Shown here piece after piece: positions 32,112-41,461 of a DNA stretch of 64,000 bases (positions within the stretch are counted from its first letter, which is position 1; each line of letters opens with the position of its first letter). A model generated the notes under the pieces. The model was given only the letters and a program-made list of their open reading frames with translations. It was not told the DNA's origin and ran no database searches. The DNA lies in the NCBI RefSeq assembly GCF_001969445.1, contig NZ_CP017297.1:4216001-4280000 (forward strand), read 5' to 3'. The stretch comes from Brachybacterium sp. P6-10-X1 (GTDB taxonomy: Bacteria; Actinomycetota; Actinomycetes; Actinomycetales; Dermabacteraceae). The position numbers and the translations under genes are program-made.

Positions 32112-34440
32112 CCCGTTGCCCTCGCGCCGGATCAGCCAGGTGCTCCACGAGGGTTTCGCGGACCCCGCCGCCGGACCCCGTCGCCGCCTGGCCCAGGCCG
32201 AGCTCGTCGACGACTGGCTGACCGGGCTGTGGGAGACGGTCGATGCGCCCGCGTCCGGAGCGGCGCTCGCCGCGATCGGCTCGCTGGGCCGGCGCGACCT
32301 CGGGCCGGGCAGCGATCTCGATCTGGTGCTGCTGCTGGACCCCGACGCCGTCGATGCGGACGGGGCGCAGCGTCTCGCGAGCGCCCTGTGGTACCCGATC
32401 TGGGACTCCGGGACCTCCCTCGATCACGCCGTGCGCACTCCGGTCGAATGCGAGGACGTGGCCCGGGAGGATCTGCTGGCGGCGATCTCGCTGCTGGATC
32501 TGCGCCCCGTCGCCGGAGACCCCGACCTGGTCGCGGACACGGCCCGGCGCGTGCGCGCCCAATGGCGTCGGGAGGCCCGGCGGCGCCTCGGGGATCTCGT
32601 CGTGCTCGCCGCCGACCGCTCCGGTCGCTACGGCTCCCTCGCCCACTCCACCGAGCCGAATCTCAAGTCCGACCGCGGCGGTCTGCGGGACGTGACCGTC
32701 ATCCGCGCCCTCGCCGAGAGCTGGCTGGCCGATCACGACCACGGGATCGTCGACGCGGCGGCGCGCACCCTGGCCGATGCCCGCGATGCCCTGCAGGCGG
32801 TCACCGGGACCGCCGGCACCCGACTGGGCCGGGCCGATCAGGACGCCGTCGCTGCGCTGACCGGGCACGCCACGGCCGACGACCACCACACCGTGCTCGC
32901 CGAGGCGGCCCGGGCCGTGACCTGGCAGCTGCATCGGGCCGTCCGCGCCGCCGAGGCCGCCGGTGCCCGCAGCGCCACCCGGGGCACCGGCACCGAGCGT
33001 CGCCCCGCTCTGACCCGTCTGCCCCACGGCGTGCTGGTGGCCTCGGGCGAGGTGACGGTCGATCCGGGTTCGCCCGACCGACTCCGGGACCTCGCGGCAG
33101 TGCGCCATGCGGCCGCGACGGGCCTGCCGCTCGCCGATGCGACGCTCGCCCGCATGGCCTCGAGCGAGGCCGCGCCGCTGACGCCCGCCCAGCGCGACGT
33201 GCTGGTCGACGCGCTGGCGGGGGAGCACTTCGCCGCCGCCTACGAGGCGCTCGACGTCAGCGGCATCTTCGCTCGCTGGATCCCGGGGTGGGCGGAGGTG
33301 CGCAATCGTCCCCAGCGTTCGACCGTGCACCGCTTCACCGTGGACCGGCATCAGGTCCAGACCGTGCTCGAGGCCCAGCGCTTCCTGTCCCGCGTCAGCC
33401 GACCCGACCTGCTGCTGATCGCGGCGCTGCTGCATGACCTCGGGAAGCGGGCCGATCGGCGCGACCACGCCGCCGAGGGCGCCCCGCTCGCCGAGACGGC
33501 CGCCCGCCGGCTGGGCTTCGGAGAGCCGGACGTCCGGGCGGTCGGCCTGCTCGTGCGCGAGCACCTGACCTTGATCTCCCTGGCCACCGGACGCGACCTC
33601 GCCGACCCCGCGACCCTGCACGACCTGCTGACCGCCGTGGGGCATGACGCCGACACCCTCGAGCTCCTGCGCGCCCTGACCGAGGCGGACGCGCTCGCTG
33701 CCGGCCCCGCCGCCTGGTCCACCTGGCGCGCCGACCTCGTCGACCACCTCACCGATCTGGCCCGCGATGCCCTTCGCGGCACCGCCCCCGCGCCGCGCAC
33801 CGTGCTGACCCCGCAGCGCGGCGTGGCCGACGCGGTGCTCGCCGCGGTGCGCGACAGCGGCAGCGCCCAGGTGATCTATCCGGCGCACACCGAGGACGAG
33901 CCCATCTCCCAGATCTGCGCGGGAGCACCTGACGGGGACGGGGTGTTCGCCGCCATGGCCCGCGTGCTGGTGCGGCTGCGCCTGGACGTCCACAGCGCCG
34001 TCGTCCTCAGTCGGCATGGCGTCGCCCTGAACACGTGGTGGGTCGCGGCCGCACCGTCGGACCTGCCGCACCCCTCCGTGCTGCGCAGCGCGCTGGATCG
34101 GGAGCTCGCCCATCGGGACCGCCCCGACGCCCGGGTGCTCGAGCTCCCGCCGGCGCCGCCGCCGCGCACCACCGAGGACACCCCTGTGGTGACCGTCCTG
34201 CCCGACGCGTCCCGCGAGGCGACCGTCATCCAGGTCAACGCCCGCAACCGCCCCAGTCTGCTGGCCGACGTCGCCGCGGCGATCACCGAGCACGGCCTGC
34301 AGGTGCGCAGCGCCCACATGCTGACCCTCGGCCGGCGAGCCGTGGACGTGCTGTACCTGACCGATCAGCACGGGCGTGTGCTCGACCCTCCGACGACGGG
34401 CAGGATCGTCTCCGCGCTGATGGATGCCGCGGCGACCTGA
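32101..34440 (+). CDS. glnD: P-II nucleotidyltransferase/deadenylylating enzyme GlnD
   Basis: 779 aa. Nucleotidyltransferase domain with GSLGRRDLGPGSDLD from residue 60, a GlnD linker domain, an HD domain with LLHDLGKRADRRDH (His445-Asp446) for removal of the modification, and two C-terminal ACT domains for glutamine sensing (the last: ARNRPSLLADVAAAITEHGL). Begins 11 bp inside glnB. Size is slightly below the proteobacterial enzyme (about 890), normal for actinobacteria. Confidence 0.95.
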   Translation: MPSDPLPSRRISQVLHEGFADPAAGPRRRLAQAELVDDWLTGLWETVDAPASGAALAAIGSLGRRDLGPGSDLDLVLLLDPDAVDADGAQRLASALWYPIWDSGTSLDHAVRTPVECEDVAREDLLAAISLLDLRPVAGDPDLVADTARRVRAQWRREARRRLGDLVVLAADRSGRYGSLAHSTEPNLKSDRGGLRDVTVIRALAESWLADHDHGIVDAAARTLADARDALQAVTGTAGTRLGRADQDAVAALTGHATADDHHTVLAEAARAVTWQLHRAVRAAEAAGARSATRGTGTERRPALTRLPHGVLVASGEVTVDPGSPDRLRDLAAVRHAAATGLPLADATLARMASSEAAPLTPAQRDVLVDALAGEHFAAAYEALDVSGIFARWIPGWAEVRNRPQRSTVHRFTVDRHQVQTVLEAQRFLSRVSRPDLLLIAALLHDLGKRADRRDHAAEGAPLAETAARRLGFGEPDVRAVGLLVREHLTLISLATGRDLADPATLHDLLTAVGHDADTLELLRALTEADALAAGPAAWSTWRADLVDHLTDLARDALRGTAPAPRTVLTPQRGVADAVLAAVRDSGSAQVIYPAHTEDEPISQICAGAPDGDGVFAAMARVLVRLRLDVHSAVVLSRHGVALNTWWVAAAPSDLPHPSVLRSALDRELAHRDRPDARVLELPPAPPPRTTEDTPVVTVLPDASREATVIQVNARNRPSLLADVAAAITEHGLQVRSAHMLTLGRRAVDVLYLTDQHGRVLDPPTTGRIVSALMDAAAT

Positions 34441-34465
34441 GGACGACGAGAACGGCGATCACGGG

Positions 34466-34502
<37 letters not shown>

Positions 34503-34604
34503 ACCGAGGCGGGGCCGGAGCCCGAGCGGGCGTCGGGACCGGACCGGCCGCGTGCCCTTCGCCTCGACGGCGTCGCTCCGGCGTGCTCAGTCCAGGGGCG
34601 GCCA

Positions 34605-34610
34605 CTACAC
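34605..34610 (+). promoter_or_regulatory. -10 element of ffh
   Basis: TACACT about 35 bp before the ffh GTG; AGGGGAAG at 34630 is the ribosome site. Confidence 0.5.
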
Positions 34611-34644
34611 TGATGCGGTCCGTCCGACCAAGGGGAAGCGCTTC

Positions 34645-36246
34645 GTGTTCAACAATCTCTCCGATCGCATCACAGCGTCGCTGAAGGGGCTGCGCGGCCA
34701 CGGCCGGTTGTCCGAGGCGGACGTCGACAAGACGATCCGCGAGATCCGTCGTGCGCTGCTCGACGCCGACGTCGCCGTCTCCGTGGTGCGCGAGTTCACC
34801 GGCCGGGTGCGCGAGCGAGCGCTGGGCGAAGAGGTCTCCAAGGCCCTCAACCCTGCTCAGCAGGTCGTCAAGATCGTCAACGACGAGCTGGTCGAGGTCC
34901 TCGGCGGTGCCACGGGTGAGCTGCAGTGGGCCAAGAATCCGCCGACGGTCATCATGCTGGCCGGTCTCCAGGGTGCCGGCAAGACCACCCTCGCCGGCAA
35001 GCTCGCGACCTGGATGAAGTCCGAGGGGCACACCCCGCTGCTCGTCGCGGCGGACCTCCAGCGGCCCAATGCCGTGAACCAGTTGCAGATCGTCGGCGAG
35101 CGCGCGGGCGTCCCGGTGTTCGCGCCCGAGCCCGGCAACGGCGTGGGCAATCCGGTGCTGGTCGCCATGAACGGCGTCTCCACCGCCCAGTTCCAGCAGC
35201 ACGACGTGGTCATCGTCGACACCGCCGGTCGTCTCGGCGTCGACGAGGAGATGATGCAGCAGGCGCGGGACATCCGCGACGCCGTCAATCCTCACGAGAC
35301 CCTGTTCGTGGTCGACGCGATGATCGGCCAGGACGCCGCCCGCGTCGCCGAGGCCTTCCGCGACGGGGTCGGCTTCACCGGCGTGGTGCTCTCCAAGCTC
35401 GACGGCGACGCCCGCGGCGGCGCCGCGCTGTCGATCACCGGCGTCACCCGGCGACCGATCCTCTTCGCATCCACCGGTGAGGGCCTCCAGGACTTCGAGC
35501 GGTTCCACCCGGATCGCATGGCCAACCGCATCCTCGACATGGGGGACGTGCTCACCCTCATCGAGCAGGCCGAGAAGGCGTTCGATCAGCAGGAAGCGGA
35601 GAAGGCGGCCGCGAAGCTCGCCTCCGGCGAGGACTTCACCCTCGATGACTTCCTGAACCAGATGCAGCAGCTCAAGAACATGGGCAACATCAAGAAGATG
35701 CTCGGGATGCTGCCGAACATGGGTCAGCACCGGGAGGCACTGGAGAGCTTCGACGAGGGCGAGATCGGTCGCATCGAGGCGATCATCCGCTCGATGACGC
35801 CCGAGGAGCGCAACAACCCCAAGGTCATCAACGGCTCGCGCCGCGGTCGCATCGCCAAGGGCTCCGGCACCACGGTCCAGCAGATCAACCAGCTGCTCGA
35901 GCGCTTCAAGCAGGCGCAGCAGATGATGCGCAGCATGGGTTCGGGCATGGCCGGCGGTGGCGGCGGGATGCCGGGCATGCCCGGCGGCCCCGGCATGGGC
36001 ATGGGCAAGAAGTCCCGTGGCCGTCAGCAGGCGCCGAAGCAGGGCAAGAAGTCGAAGGCCTCGAAGAATCCCGCGAAGGCCGCGCGCGAACAGGCCGAGG
36101 CCGCCCGGAAGGCCGCGGCCGGCGAGGGGCAGAAGAAGGGCGGCTCCGCCTTCGGCGGCTCGTCGACCGAGAACGCGCCGGATGCCGCCGACTTCGACCC
36201 CAAGCAGCTGCCCCCGGAGATGCAGAAGCTCTTCGGCGGCAAGTGA
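34645..36246 (+). CDS. ffh: Signal recognition particle protein Ffh (SRP54)
   Basis: 533 aa. N domain, G domain with P-loop GLQGAGKTT (from 107), DTAGRLGVD, TKLD-equivalent SKLDGDARGG, then the Met-rich M domain (LDDFLNQMQQLKNMGNIKKMLGMLPNMG and SRRGRIAKGSG) binding 4.5S RNA and signal peptides. The last about 90 residues are a Gly/Met/Lys/Ala-rich tail (GMAGGGGGMPGMPGGPGMGMG). The GTG at 34645 starts at the conserved VFNNLSDRI. Own promoter upstream, so not an extension of the glnD operon. Confidence 0.97.
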   Translation: MFNNLSDRITASLKGLRGHGRLSEADVDKTIREIRRALLDADVAVSVVREFTGRVRERALGEEVSKALNPAQQVVKIVNDELVEVLGGATGELQWAKNPPTVIMLAGLQGAGKTTLAGKLATWMKSEGHTPLLVAADLQRPNAVNQLQIVGERAGVPVFAPEPGNGVGNPVLVAMNGVSTAQFQQHDVVIVDTAGRLGVDEEMMQQARDIRDAVNPHETLFVVDAMIGQDAARVAEAFRDGVGFTGVVLSKLDGDARGGAALSITGVTRRPILFASTGEGLQDFERFHPDRMANRILDMGDVLTLIEQAEKAFDQQEAEKAAAKLASGEDFTLDDFLNQMQQLKNMGNIKKMLGMLPNMGQHREALESFDEGEIGRIEAIIRSMTPEERNNPKVINGSRRGRIAKGSGTTVQQINQLLERFKQAQQMMRSMGSGMAGGGGGMPGMPGGPGMGMGKKSRGRQQAPKQGKKSKASKNPAKAAREQAEAARKAAAGEGQKKGGSAFGGSSTENAPDAADFDPKQLPPEMQKLFGGK

Positions 36247-36385
36247 CGCGGGGCGCGACGGCGGGACCTGTGCGTCCGCGCCCCGGTCCTGCGCGTGCCC
36301 CTTGCCGTGCTCCGGGGCAGGCCCTCCTCCCGCCACCAGCCGCGCCGACACGGCATGCCCCCACGGGTCCTCGCATCGGCGTCGG

Positions 36386-36391
36386 TAGGCT
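36386..36391 (+). promoter_or_regulatory. -10 element of the amidohydrolase gene, leaderless spacing
   Basis: TAGGCT, CCCGTC (6 nt), ATG. No ribosome site in between. Confidence 0.5.
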
Positions 36392-36397
36392 CCCGTC

Positions 36398-37549
36398 ATG
36401 ACGACCGCGACCACCGGAGCCGAGACCGTCGACTCCGCTTCCGACCACTCCGCGCCCGTCCTGCACCTCACGGGACCGATCCTCCTCGGCCCGGAGCAGG
36501 AGATCTCCGAGGCCTGGGTCGCCGGCGGCCGGATCCTCCACGAGCGGCCTGATCTGCCGGCCGGGGCCGAGATCCGCGCGCTCGACGGATTCGTGGTCCC
36601 GGGGCTCGCGGACCTGCACTGCCACCTCGGAATCGGCGACGACGGCGCGGGCACCACCCTGGCGACAGCCCGCGAGCAGGCGCTCACCGACCGCGCGACC
36701 GGGGTGCTGCTGATCCGTGACGCCGGGTCGATCATCGACAACTCCCCGCTGCAGCAGCAGGGTGACCTTCCGCAGCTGTTCCGCTGCGGCAGACATCTCG
36801 CCCGGACCCGCCGATACCTGCGCGGCTACGCCCACGAGCTGGAGCCCGAGGACCTCCCGGCAGCCGTCACCGCCGAAGCGGAGCGGAGCGATGGCTGGGT
36901 CAAGCTCGTGGGCGACTGGATCGACCGCCGGGCCGGGGACCTCGCCCCCTGCTGGAGCGGCGACGACTTCGCAGCGGCCGCCCGTGCCGCGCACACGGCC
37001 GGGGCCCGCATCACCACGCACACCTTCGACGAGGAGACGCTCCCGCTCGTCCTGGATGCCGGCTTCGACTGCCTCGAGCACGCGACCGGCCTGACCGATG
37101 AGACGATCCGGCGGGTCGCCGAGGCGGGCATCCCGGTGGTCACCACCCTCGTGAACGTCGACGAGTTCGAGACCTACGCGAGCCAGGGCGAGGCCAAGTT
37201 CCCCACCTATGCGGCCCATATGCGACGGTTGCGCGCCTCCCGATTCGAGCGCACGCGCGATGCCCACGACGCCGGGGTCCCACTGCTGGTGGGCACCGAC
37301 GCCGGGGGAGTGCTGGGCCACGGCATCATCCATGACGAGCTCGACGAGCTGGCCCTCGCCGGGCTCGGCGCCACGGAGATCCTCGAGGCCGCCGCCTGGG
37401 CCCCCCGGCGCTTCCTCGGTGCGCCCGGGCTCGAGGACGGCGCTCCGGCCGATCTTCTGGTCCTGCCCCGGGACCCCCGCGCCGACCATCAGGCTCTGCG
37501 CGAACGGTCGGCCGTGGTGCTGCGCGGACGCGTCGTCGCCGAGGAGTAG
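36398..37549 (+). CDS. Amidohydrolase-family metal-dependent hydrolase
   Basis: 383 aa, TIM-barrel hydrolase of the imidazolonepropionase/prolidase-like group. Metal ligands visible as DLHCHLG (HxH), His in ITTHTFDE, His in CLEHATG and Asp in GTDAGGVLGH. Conserved edge strands at both ends (VVPGLADLHCH; ADLLVLPRDPRADHQAL). Substrate unknown. Monocistronic by spacing, likely leaderless. Confidence 0.85.
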   Translation: MTTATTGAETVDSASDHSAPVLHLTGPILLGPEQEISEAWVAGGRILHERPDLPAGAEIRALDGFVVPGLADLHCHLGIGDDGAGTTLATAREQALTDRATGVLLIRDAGSIIDNSPLQQQGDLPQLFRCGRHLARTRRYLRGYAHELEPEDLPAAVTAEAERSDGWVKLVGDWIDRRAGDLAPCWSGDDFAAAARAAHTAGARITTHTFDEETLPLVLDAGFDCLEHATGLTDETIRRVAEAGIPVVTTLVNVDEFETYASQGEAKFPTYAAHMRRLRASRFERTRDAHDAGVPLLVGTDAGGVLGHGIIHDELDELALAGLGATEILEAAAWAPRRFLGAPGLEDGAPADLLVLPRDPRADHQALRERSAVVLRGRVVAEE

Positions 37550-37641
37550 GGGGCGGCACGCGACGCGGACGGTGCGACAAGGAATACGCGCGACGCGCCG
37601 TCCGACCCGACGGCATCCGCCGAAGGTGTCCGTGACCACCC

Positions 37642-37647
37642 TAGGAT
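37642..37647 (+). promoter_or_regulatory. -10 element of the Nramp-like gene
   Basis: TAGGAT followed by 8 nt and the ATG; at most a 1-2 nt leader. Confidence 0.45.
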
Positions 37648-37655
37648 CGCCAGCT

Positions 37656-38915
37656 ATGGAACCACCTCCGAGGGAAACGCAGAACGCTCCGGCACGATGG
37701 AAGCTCATCGGCCCCGGCCTCGCCGTGGCCGCCACCGGCATCGGCGCCGGGGACCTGATCGCCACGCTGGTGGCCGGATCGCAGTACGGCTACGCCCTGC
37801 TGTGGGCCGCGGTCCTCGGCGTCGTCATCAAGATCTTCCTGGTCGAGGGGGCAGGACGCTGGTCGCTGGCCACCGGTCGCACCATCTTCCAGGGCTGGCA
37901 GCGCGTGGGCCGGTGGACGTCGGTCTACTTCGGTCCGTACATCCTGCTGTGGGGATTCGTCTACGGCGCCACCGCCATGAGCTCGACGGCCCTGCCCGTC
38001 TACACCGTGTTCCCGCAGGTGCCGTTCATCGTCTGGGCGATCCTGACGGGCCTGATCGGGGCCGCCCTGGTGTGGAGCGGTCGCTACCGCGCCTTCGAGA
38101 AGATGATCGCGGTCCTGGTCGGCGTGATGTTCGTGACCGTCGTCGGCGCGGCCGTCGTCACCGTGCCGAATCTCCCCGAGATCCTCGCCGGGCTGGTCCC
38201 GCGGATCCCCGAGGGGGGACTCGTGTACACGCTGAGCCTCGCCGGGGGAGTCGGCGGGACGATCACCCTGGCCGCCTACGGGTACTGGCTGAGGGAGAAG
38301 GGCTGGTCGAGCCCGCGCTGGATGAAGGTCATGCGGATCGACAACTCCGTCGCCTACGTCATCTCCGGCATCTTCGTGATCTCGATGCTGATCGTCGGCG
38401 CCGAGCTGCTGTACTCCGCCCAGATCGCGATCACCGACGGGGACGAAGGCCTCGTCGAGCTCTCCGGTGTGCTGGAGGAGCGCTACGGCTCGGTCATGCG
38501 GTACGTGTTCCTGCTGGGCTTCTGGGCCTCGTCCTTCAGCTCGGTGCTGGGGGTGTGGAACGGCGTCTCGATCATGTTCGCGGACTTCTGGGGCAACCTG
38601 CGCGGGCTGCCCGAGGAGCACCCCGGGCGAGGCATCGGCGGACGGTACTACCGCGGGTACATCCTGTGGCTCACCTTCCCGCCGATGCTCCTGCTCCTGC
38701 TGGGCAAACCGGTGCAGGTGATCATCGCCTACGGGGTGCTGGGCTCGTTGTTCATGCCGTTCCTGGCGCTGACGCTCCTGTTCCTGCTGAACTCCCGGCA
38801 CATGCCGAAGAGGTGGCGCAACGGGTGGGTGCTGAACGCGATCCTGGTGGTCGTCGCGGTGCTGTTCATCGTCCTGGGCATCCAGCAGCTGATCGGCGCG
38901 ATCACCGGTTCCTGA
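37656..38915 (+). CDS. Nramp-like metal ion transporter, non-canonical motifs
   Basis: 419 aa with about 11 hydrophobic helices, LeuT fold of the Nramp superfamily. Where classical Mn/Fe Nramps have DPGN in helix 1, this protein reads GIGAGDLIATL (GAGD at 30-33). The helix-6 MPH motif is also absent (GGTITLAAYGYWLREKG). Its ion is therefore uncertain; Nramp-related branches with altered motifs carry other ions. The ATG at 37656 is chosen from the conserved start; the longer frame runs through the amidohydrolase gene. Confidence 0.8.
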   Translation: MEPPPRETQNAPARWKLIGPGLAVAATGIGAGDLIATLVAGSQYGYALLWAAVLGVVIKIFLVEGAGRWSLATGRTIFQGWQRVGRWTSVYFGPYILLWGFVYGATAMSSTALPVYTVFPQVPFIVWAILTGLIGAALVWSGRYRAFEKMIAVLVGVMFVTVVGAAVVTVPNLPEILAGLVPRIPEGGLVYTLSLAGGVGGTITLAAYGYWLREKGWSSPRWMKVMRIDNSVAYVISGIFVISMLIVGAELLYSAQIAITDGDEGLVELSGVLEERYGSVMRYVFLLGFWASSFSSVLGVWNGVSIMFADFWGNLRGLPEEHPGRGIGGRYYRGYILWLTFPPMLLLLLGKPVQVIIAYGVLGSLFMPFLALTLLFLLNSRHMPKRWRNGWVLNAILVVVAVLFIVLGIQQLIGAITGS

Positions 38916-39024
38916 GCGTCCCCGCGTCCCGTCGGCAGCACCTCGGCACACCCGCGGCGGGTCCGGGTGCCGGTTGTGCCCCGGTGCACATCGGCGCGGG
39001 TGGTGCCGGAGCGCGGATCCCTGG

Positions 39025-39030
39025 CATAAT
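39025..39030 (+). promoter_or_regulatory. -10 element of the rpsP operon
   Basis: CATAAT in the 246-bp gap upstream of rpsP; gives a leader of about 125 nt. No reliable -35 was found. Confidence 0.4.
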
Positions 39031-39161
39031 CTCTCCCTGTATGCGTCCGGGCCGGCCCTCTACCCGCCCGGGCACGTCACCCCGAGAACCGTCAGCGCCC
39101 GCATGACCCCACAGGCTGCGGCGGGACTCACCCGAACATCATTGAAGGAGAGTCCACCCAC

Positions 39162-39644
39162 GTGGCTGTCAAGATCCGCCTGAAGCGCATGGGCAAGGTC
39201 CGTGCACCGCACTACCGCATCGTCGTGGCCGATTCGCGCAAGAAGCGCGACGGTGCCGTGATCGAGCAGATCGGCCAGTACCACCCGACCGAGGAGCCCT
39301 CGTTCATCGAGGTCGACTCCGAGCGCGCGCAGTACTGGCTCGGCGTCGGGGCTCAGCCGAGCCCGCAGGTCGCCGCGATCCTCAAGGTCACCGGTGACTG
39401 GGCGAAGCACACGGGCGAGGGCGATGTCGCCGGCACGCTGAAGACCCGCGCCGACAAGCAGTCCGCCGAGGACCTCGTCGCCGAGACCTCCAAGGCTGCC
39501 TCCGCCTCCCGGGAGAGCGCCAAGAAGGCCAAGGCCGAGGAGCCCTCCGCCGCGGACGCCGCGGTCGAGCCCGGCTCCGAGGAGGCCCCGGCCGCGGGCG
39601 AGTCCACCGAGGACGCCGAGGCCGCGACGACCGACGAGGCCTGA
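39162..39644 (+). CDS. rpsP: 30S ribosomal protein bS16
   Basis: 160 aa. Conserved core in the first about 85 residues ([45 protein letters not shown]). The remaining half is an Ala/Glu/Ser-rich extension typical of high-GC actinobacteria. Start GTG with GAAGGAGAG upstream. First gene of rpsP-khpA-lipoprotein-rimM-trmD. Confidence 0.97.
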   Translation: MAVKIRLKRMGKVRAPHYRIVVADSRKKRDGAVIEQIGQYHPTEEPSFIEVDSERAQYWLGVGAQPSPQVAAILKVTGDWAKHTGEGDVAGTLKTRADKQSAEDLVAETSKAASASRESAKKAKAEEPSAADAAVEPGSEEAPAAGESTEDAEAATTDEA

Positions 39645-39645
39645 G

Positions 39646-39888
39646 ATGAGCGCCCGCGCCGAAGCCCTCGACCACCTCGTCCGCGGCATCGTCGACGACC
39701 CCGAGGCCGTGAGCGTGAACGAGAAGTCCACGCGCCGAGGGCCCTTGCTCGAGGTCCGGGTCGGTGCCGACGACCTGGGACGCGTCATCGGGCGTTCCGG
39801 CCGCACCGCCCGTGCCCTGCGCACGGTCACCGCGGCCCTGTCCGAGGACGACGTGCGCGTCGACATCGTCGACGTCGACCGGCGCTGA
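39646..39888 (+). CDS. khpA: KH-domain RNA-binding protein KhpA
   Basis: 80 aa, a single type II KH domain with the RNA-binding GRSGRTARALRTV loop. Conserved between rpsP and rimM in Gram-positives; affects RNA metabolism and cell elongation in studied species. Starts 1 bp after the rpsP stop. Confidence 0.93.
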   Translation: MSARAEALDHLVRGIVDDPEAVSVNEKSTRRGPLLEVRVGADDLGRVIGRSGRTARALRTVTAALSEDDVRVDIVDVDRR

Positions 39889-39889
39889 G

Positions 39890-40870
39890 GTGCCTCGTAC
39901 GACCTCTGGGAGCGGCACTGCCGACAGGACGGACGTCACCGTCCTGATCCGGCAGTGCCGCTCCTGGTCGTCCAGGCCTCTCCGGCGCACTGCGCGCACG
40001 ACGGGCGTCCTGCTCGGTGCGTCCCTGCTGCTGGCCGGATGCAGCGTCGCCGGCGGAGGAGACCCCGAGGAGACCTCGACCGCGGCTCCTGGCGAGTCCG
40101 GGCCGGCCGCCGCCGATGCGACCACCACGGCGGAGCCCGAGCTCGCCGCCGCCTGCCAGCAGTTCTGGGGCGATCCCGACTACACCGCGCCGTTGTCCCG
40201 CGTCGTGCTCGACCGGGCCGCCACCGCCCCCGAGGCGGGCCCGTCGGACCCCTTCTTCTACGCCACCACCGGCGATGAGGTGGAGACCACCTTCGCCGAG
40301 GCTCCCGCGGACGCGCAGGCCGCGGCGACCGATCTGGCGGACTGGTTCCGCAGCGAGCCCGAGCGTGGGCCGGACGCCGACCTCGACGCCTTCGCCGCCG
40401 CCTGGGACGGCGTGGCCGGTGCCTGTGCGGACAGCTCCCTCGCCGCCACCTGGGCCCTGGGCCCCGGCGAAGACGGCACGAAACCCGCTGCACTGACCTG
40501 CGCGGACGTGTTCGACACCCCGGGCACCCTGACCCACTTCGCCAATGCGAACGTGCTGACCTCGAACATGTTCAAGCTCGTCGGCCGCGCTCCCCGCACG
40601 GTCCCCGCCGATCGCATGGAGGACGTGCAGGACACCGCCGATCTGCTCTCCACCGAGATCGCTGCGGTCGACGACGAGGCCGTGCGCGAGGCCCTGATCC
40701 AGGTGCGCGCCCCGTTCCAGGACGCCCTGGACGGGGACACCTGGTCCGAGGGCCTGCAGGATCCCCTGACCGAACTCAGCACCGCCTGCGACGCGGCCGG
40801 GTACGCCGCTCCCGAGCTCGGCGAGACCGATGGCGGCGAGCCCGCCGAGGACAGCGAAGGACTGGTATGA
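39890..40870 (+). CDS. Predicted lipoprotein, unknown function, inserted between khpA and rimM
   Basis: 326 aa from GTG 39890. A very long basic n-region (about 39 aa) precedes the hydrophobic core and lipobox LAGC (Cys51). The mature protein has a Thr/Ala/Glu-rich linker, then an acidic helical domain with Cys residues (AAACQQFWGDPDY, AGACADSS, LTCADVF, STACDAAGY) that may form disulfides. No ATG/GTG/TTG exists between the hairpin at 39909-39964 and the lipobox, so the start must precede or overlap the hairpin. Overlaps rimM by 4 bp. Confidence 0.65.
   Translation: MPRTTSGSGTADRTDVTVLIRQCRSWSSRPLRRTARTTGVLLGASLLLAGCSVAGGGDPEETSTAAPGESGPAAADATTTAEPELAAACQQFWGDPDYTAPLSRVVLDRAATAPEAGPSDPFFYATTGDEVETTFAEAPADAQAAATDLADWFRSEPERGPDADLDAFAAAWDGVAGACADSSLAATWALGPGEDGTKPAALTCADVFDTPGTLTHFANANVLTSNMFKLVGRAPRTVPADRMEDVQDTADLLSTEIAAVDDEAVREALIQVRAPFQDALDGDTWSEGLQDPLTELSTACDAAGYAAPELGETDGGEPAEDSEGLV
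39909..39964 (+). terminator. Long perfect hairpin after khpA, overlapping the lipoprotein start
   Basis: Outer stem of 15 bp (39909-39923 with 39950-39964), inner stem of 8 bp (39925-39932 with 39939-39946), loop ACGTCA. No T-run follows. It could be a terminator/attenuator after khpA or an element limiting translation of the lipoprotein. Confidence 0.55.
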
Positions 40871-41454
40871 ACACCCTGGACGTCACCGTCGCCACGATCG
40901 GGCGCGCCCACGGACTGCGTGGGGAGATCGCGCTGATCCTGCGCACCGACCAGCCCGAGGAGCGCCTCGGCCGAGGGGCGCGCTTCGAGGTCTCCACCGG
41001 GGCCGGTCCGCGGTCCCTCACCGTGCGGAGCACCCGCAGGCAGCAGGAGCGCTGGTACGTCTCCTTCGACGAGGTCTCCGACCGCACCGATGCCGAGTCG
41101 CTGCGCGGCGTGGAGCTCGTGCTGGCCGTGGACGCCGAGGACGAGGCCGCCGAGGACCCGGACGCCTGGTACCCGAGCCAGCTCACAGGCCTGACCGTGC
41201 GCCACGTCGACGGTCGCGAGCTCGGCACCGTGCAGGGGGTGGAGCACTACCCGGCGCAGGACCTGCTGGTGGTGCGCGCCACGGACCGCCGACGCGTCCA
41301 GCTCCCGTTGGTCGAGCAGCTGGTGCCCGAGGTGGACCTCGAGGCCGGCATCGTCCTCGCGAACCCGCCCGGCGGTCTCTTCGACGCCCTGCCCGAGGAC
41401 GAGCAGGGACCCGAGCCCGAGACCTCCGCGCCGCCCGAGCGCCCGCGGGGCTGA
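40867..41454 (+). CDS. rimM: Ribosome maturation factor RimM
   Basis: 195 aa. N-terminal RimM barrel ([21 protein letters not shown]), PRC-barrel second half ([22 protein letters not shown] ... [40 protein letters not shown]). Assists 30S head assembly with uS19. Short acidic/Pro C-tail. Seven bp before trmD, its usual partner. Confidence 0.96.
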   Translation: MNTLDVTVATIGRAHGLRGEIALILRTDQPEERLGRGARFEVSTGAGPRSLTVRSTRRQQERWYVSFDEVSDRTDAESLRGVELVLAVDAEDEAAEDPDAWYPSQLTGLTVRHVDGRELGTVQGVEHYPAQDLLVVRATDRRRVQLPLVEQLVPEVDLEAGIVLANPPGGLFDALPEDEQGPEPETSAPPERPRG

Positions 41455-41461
41455 GGCCGCG

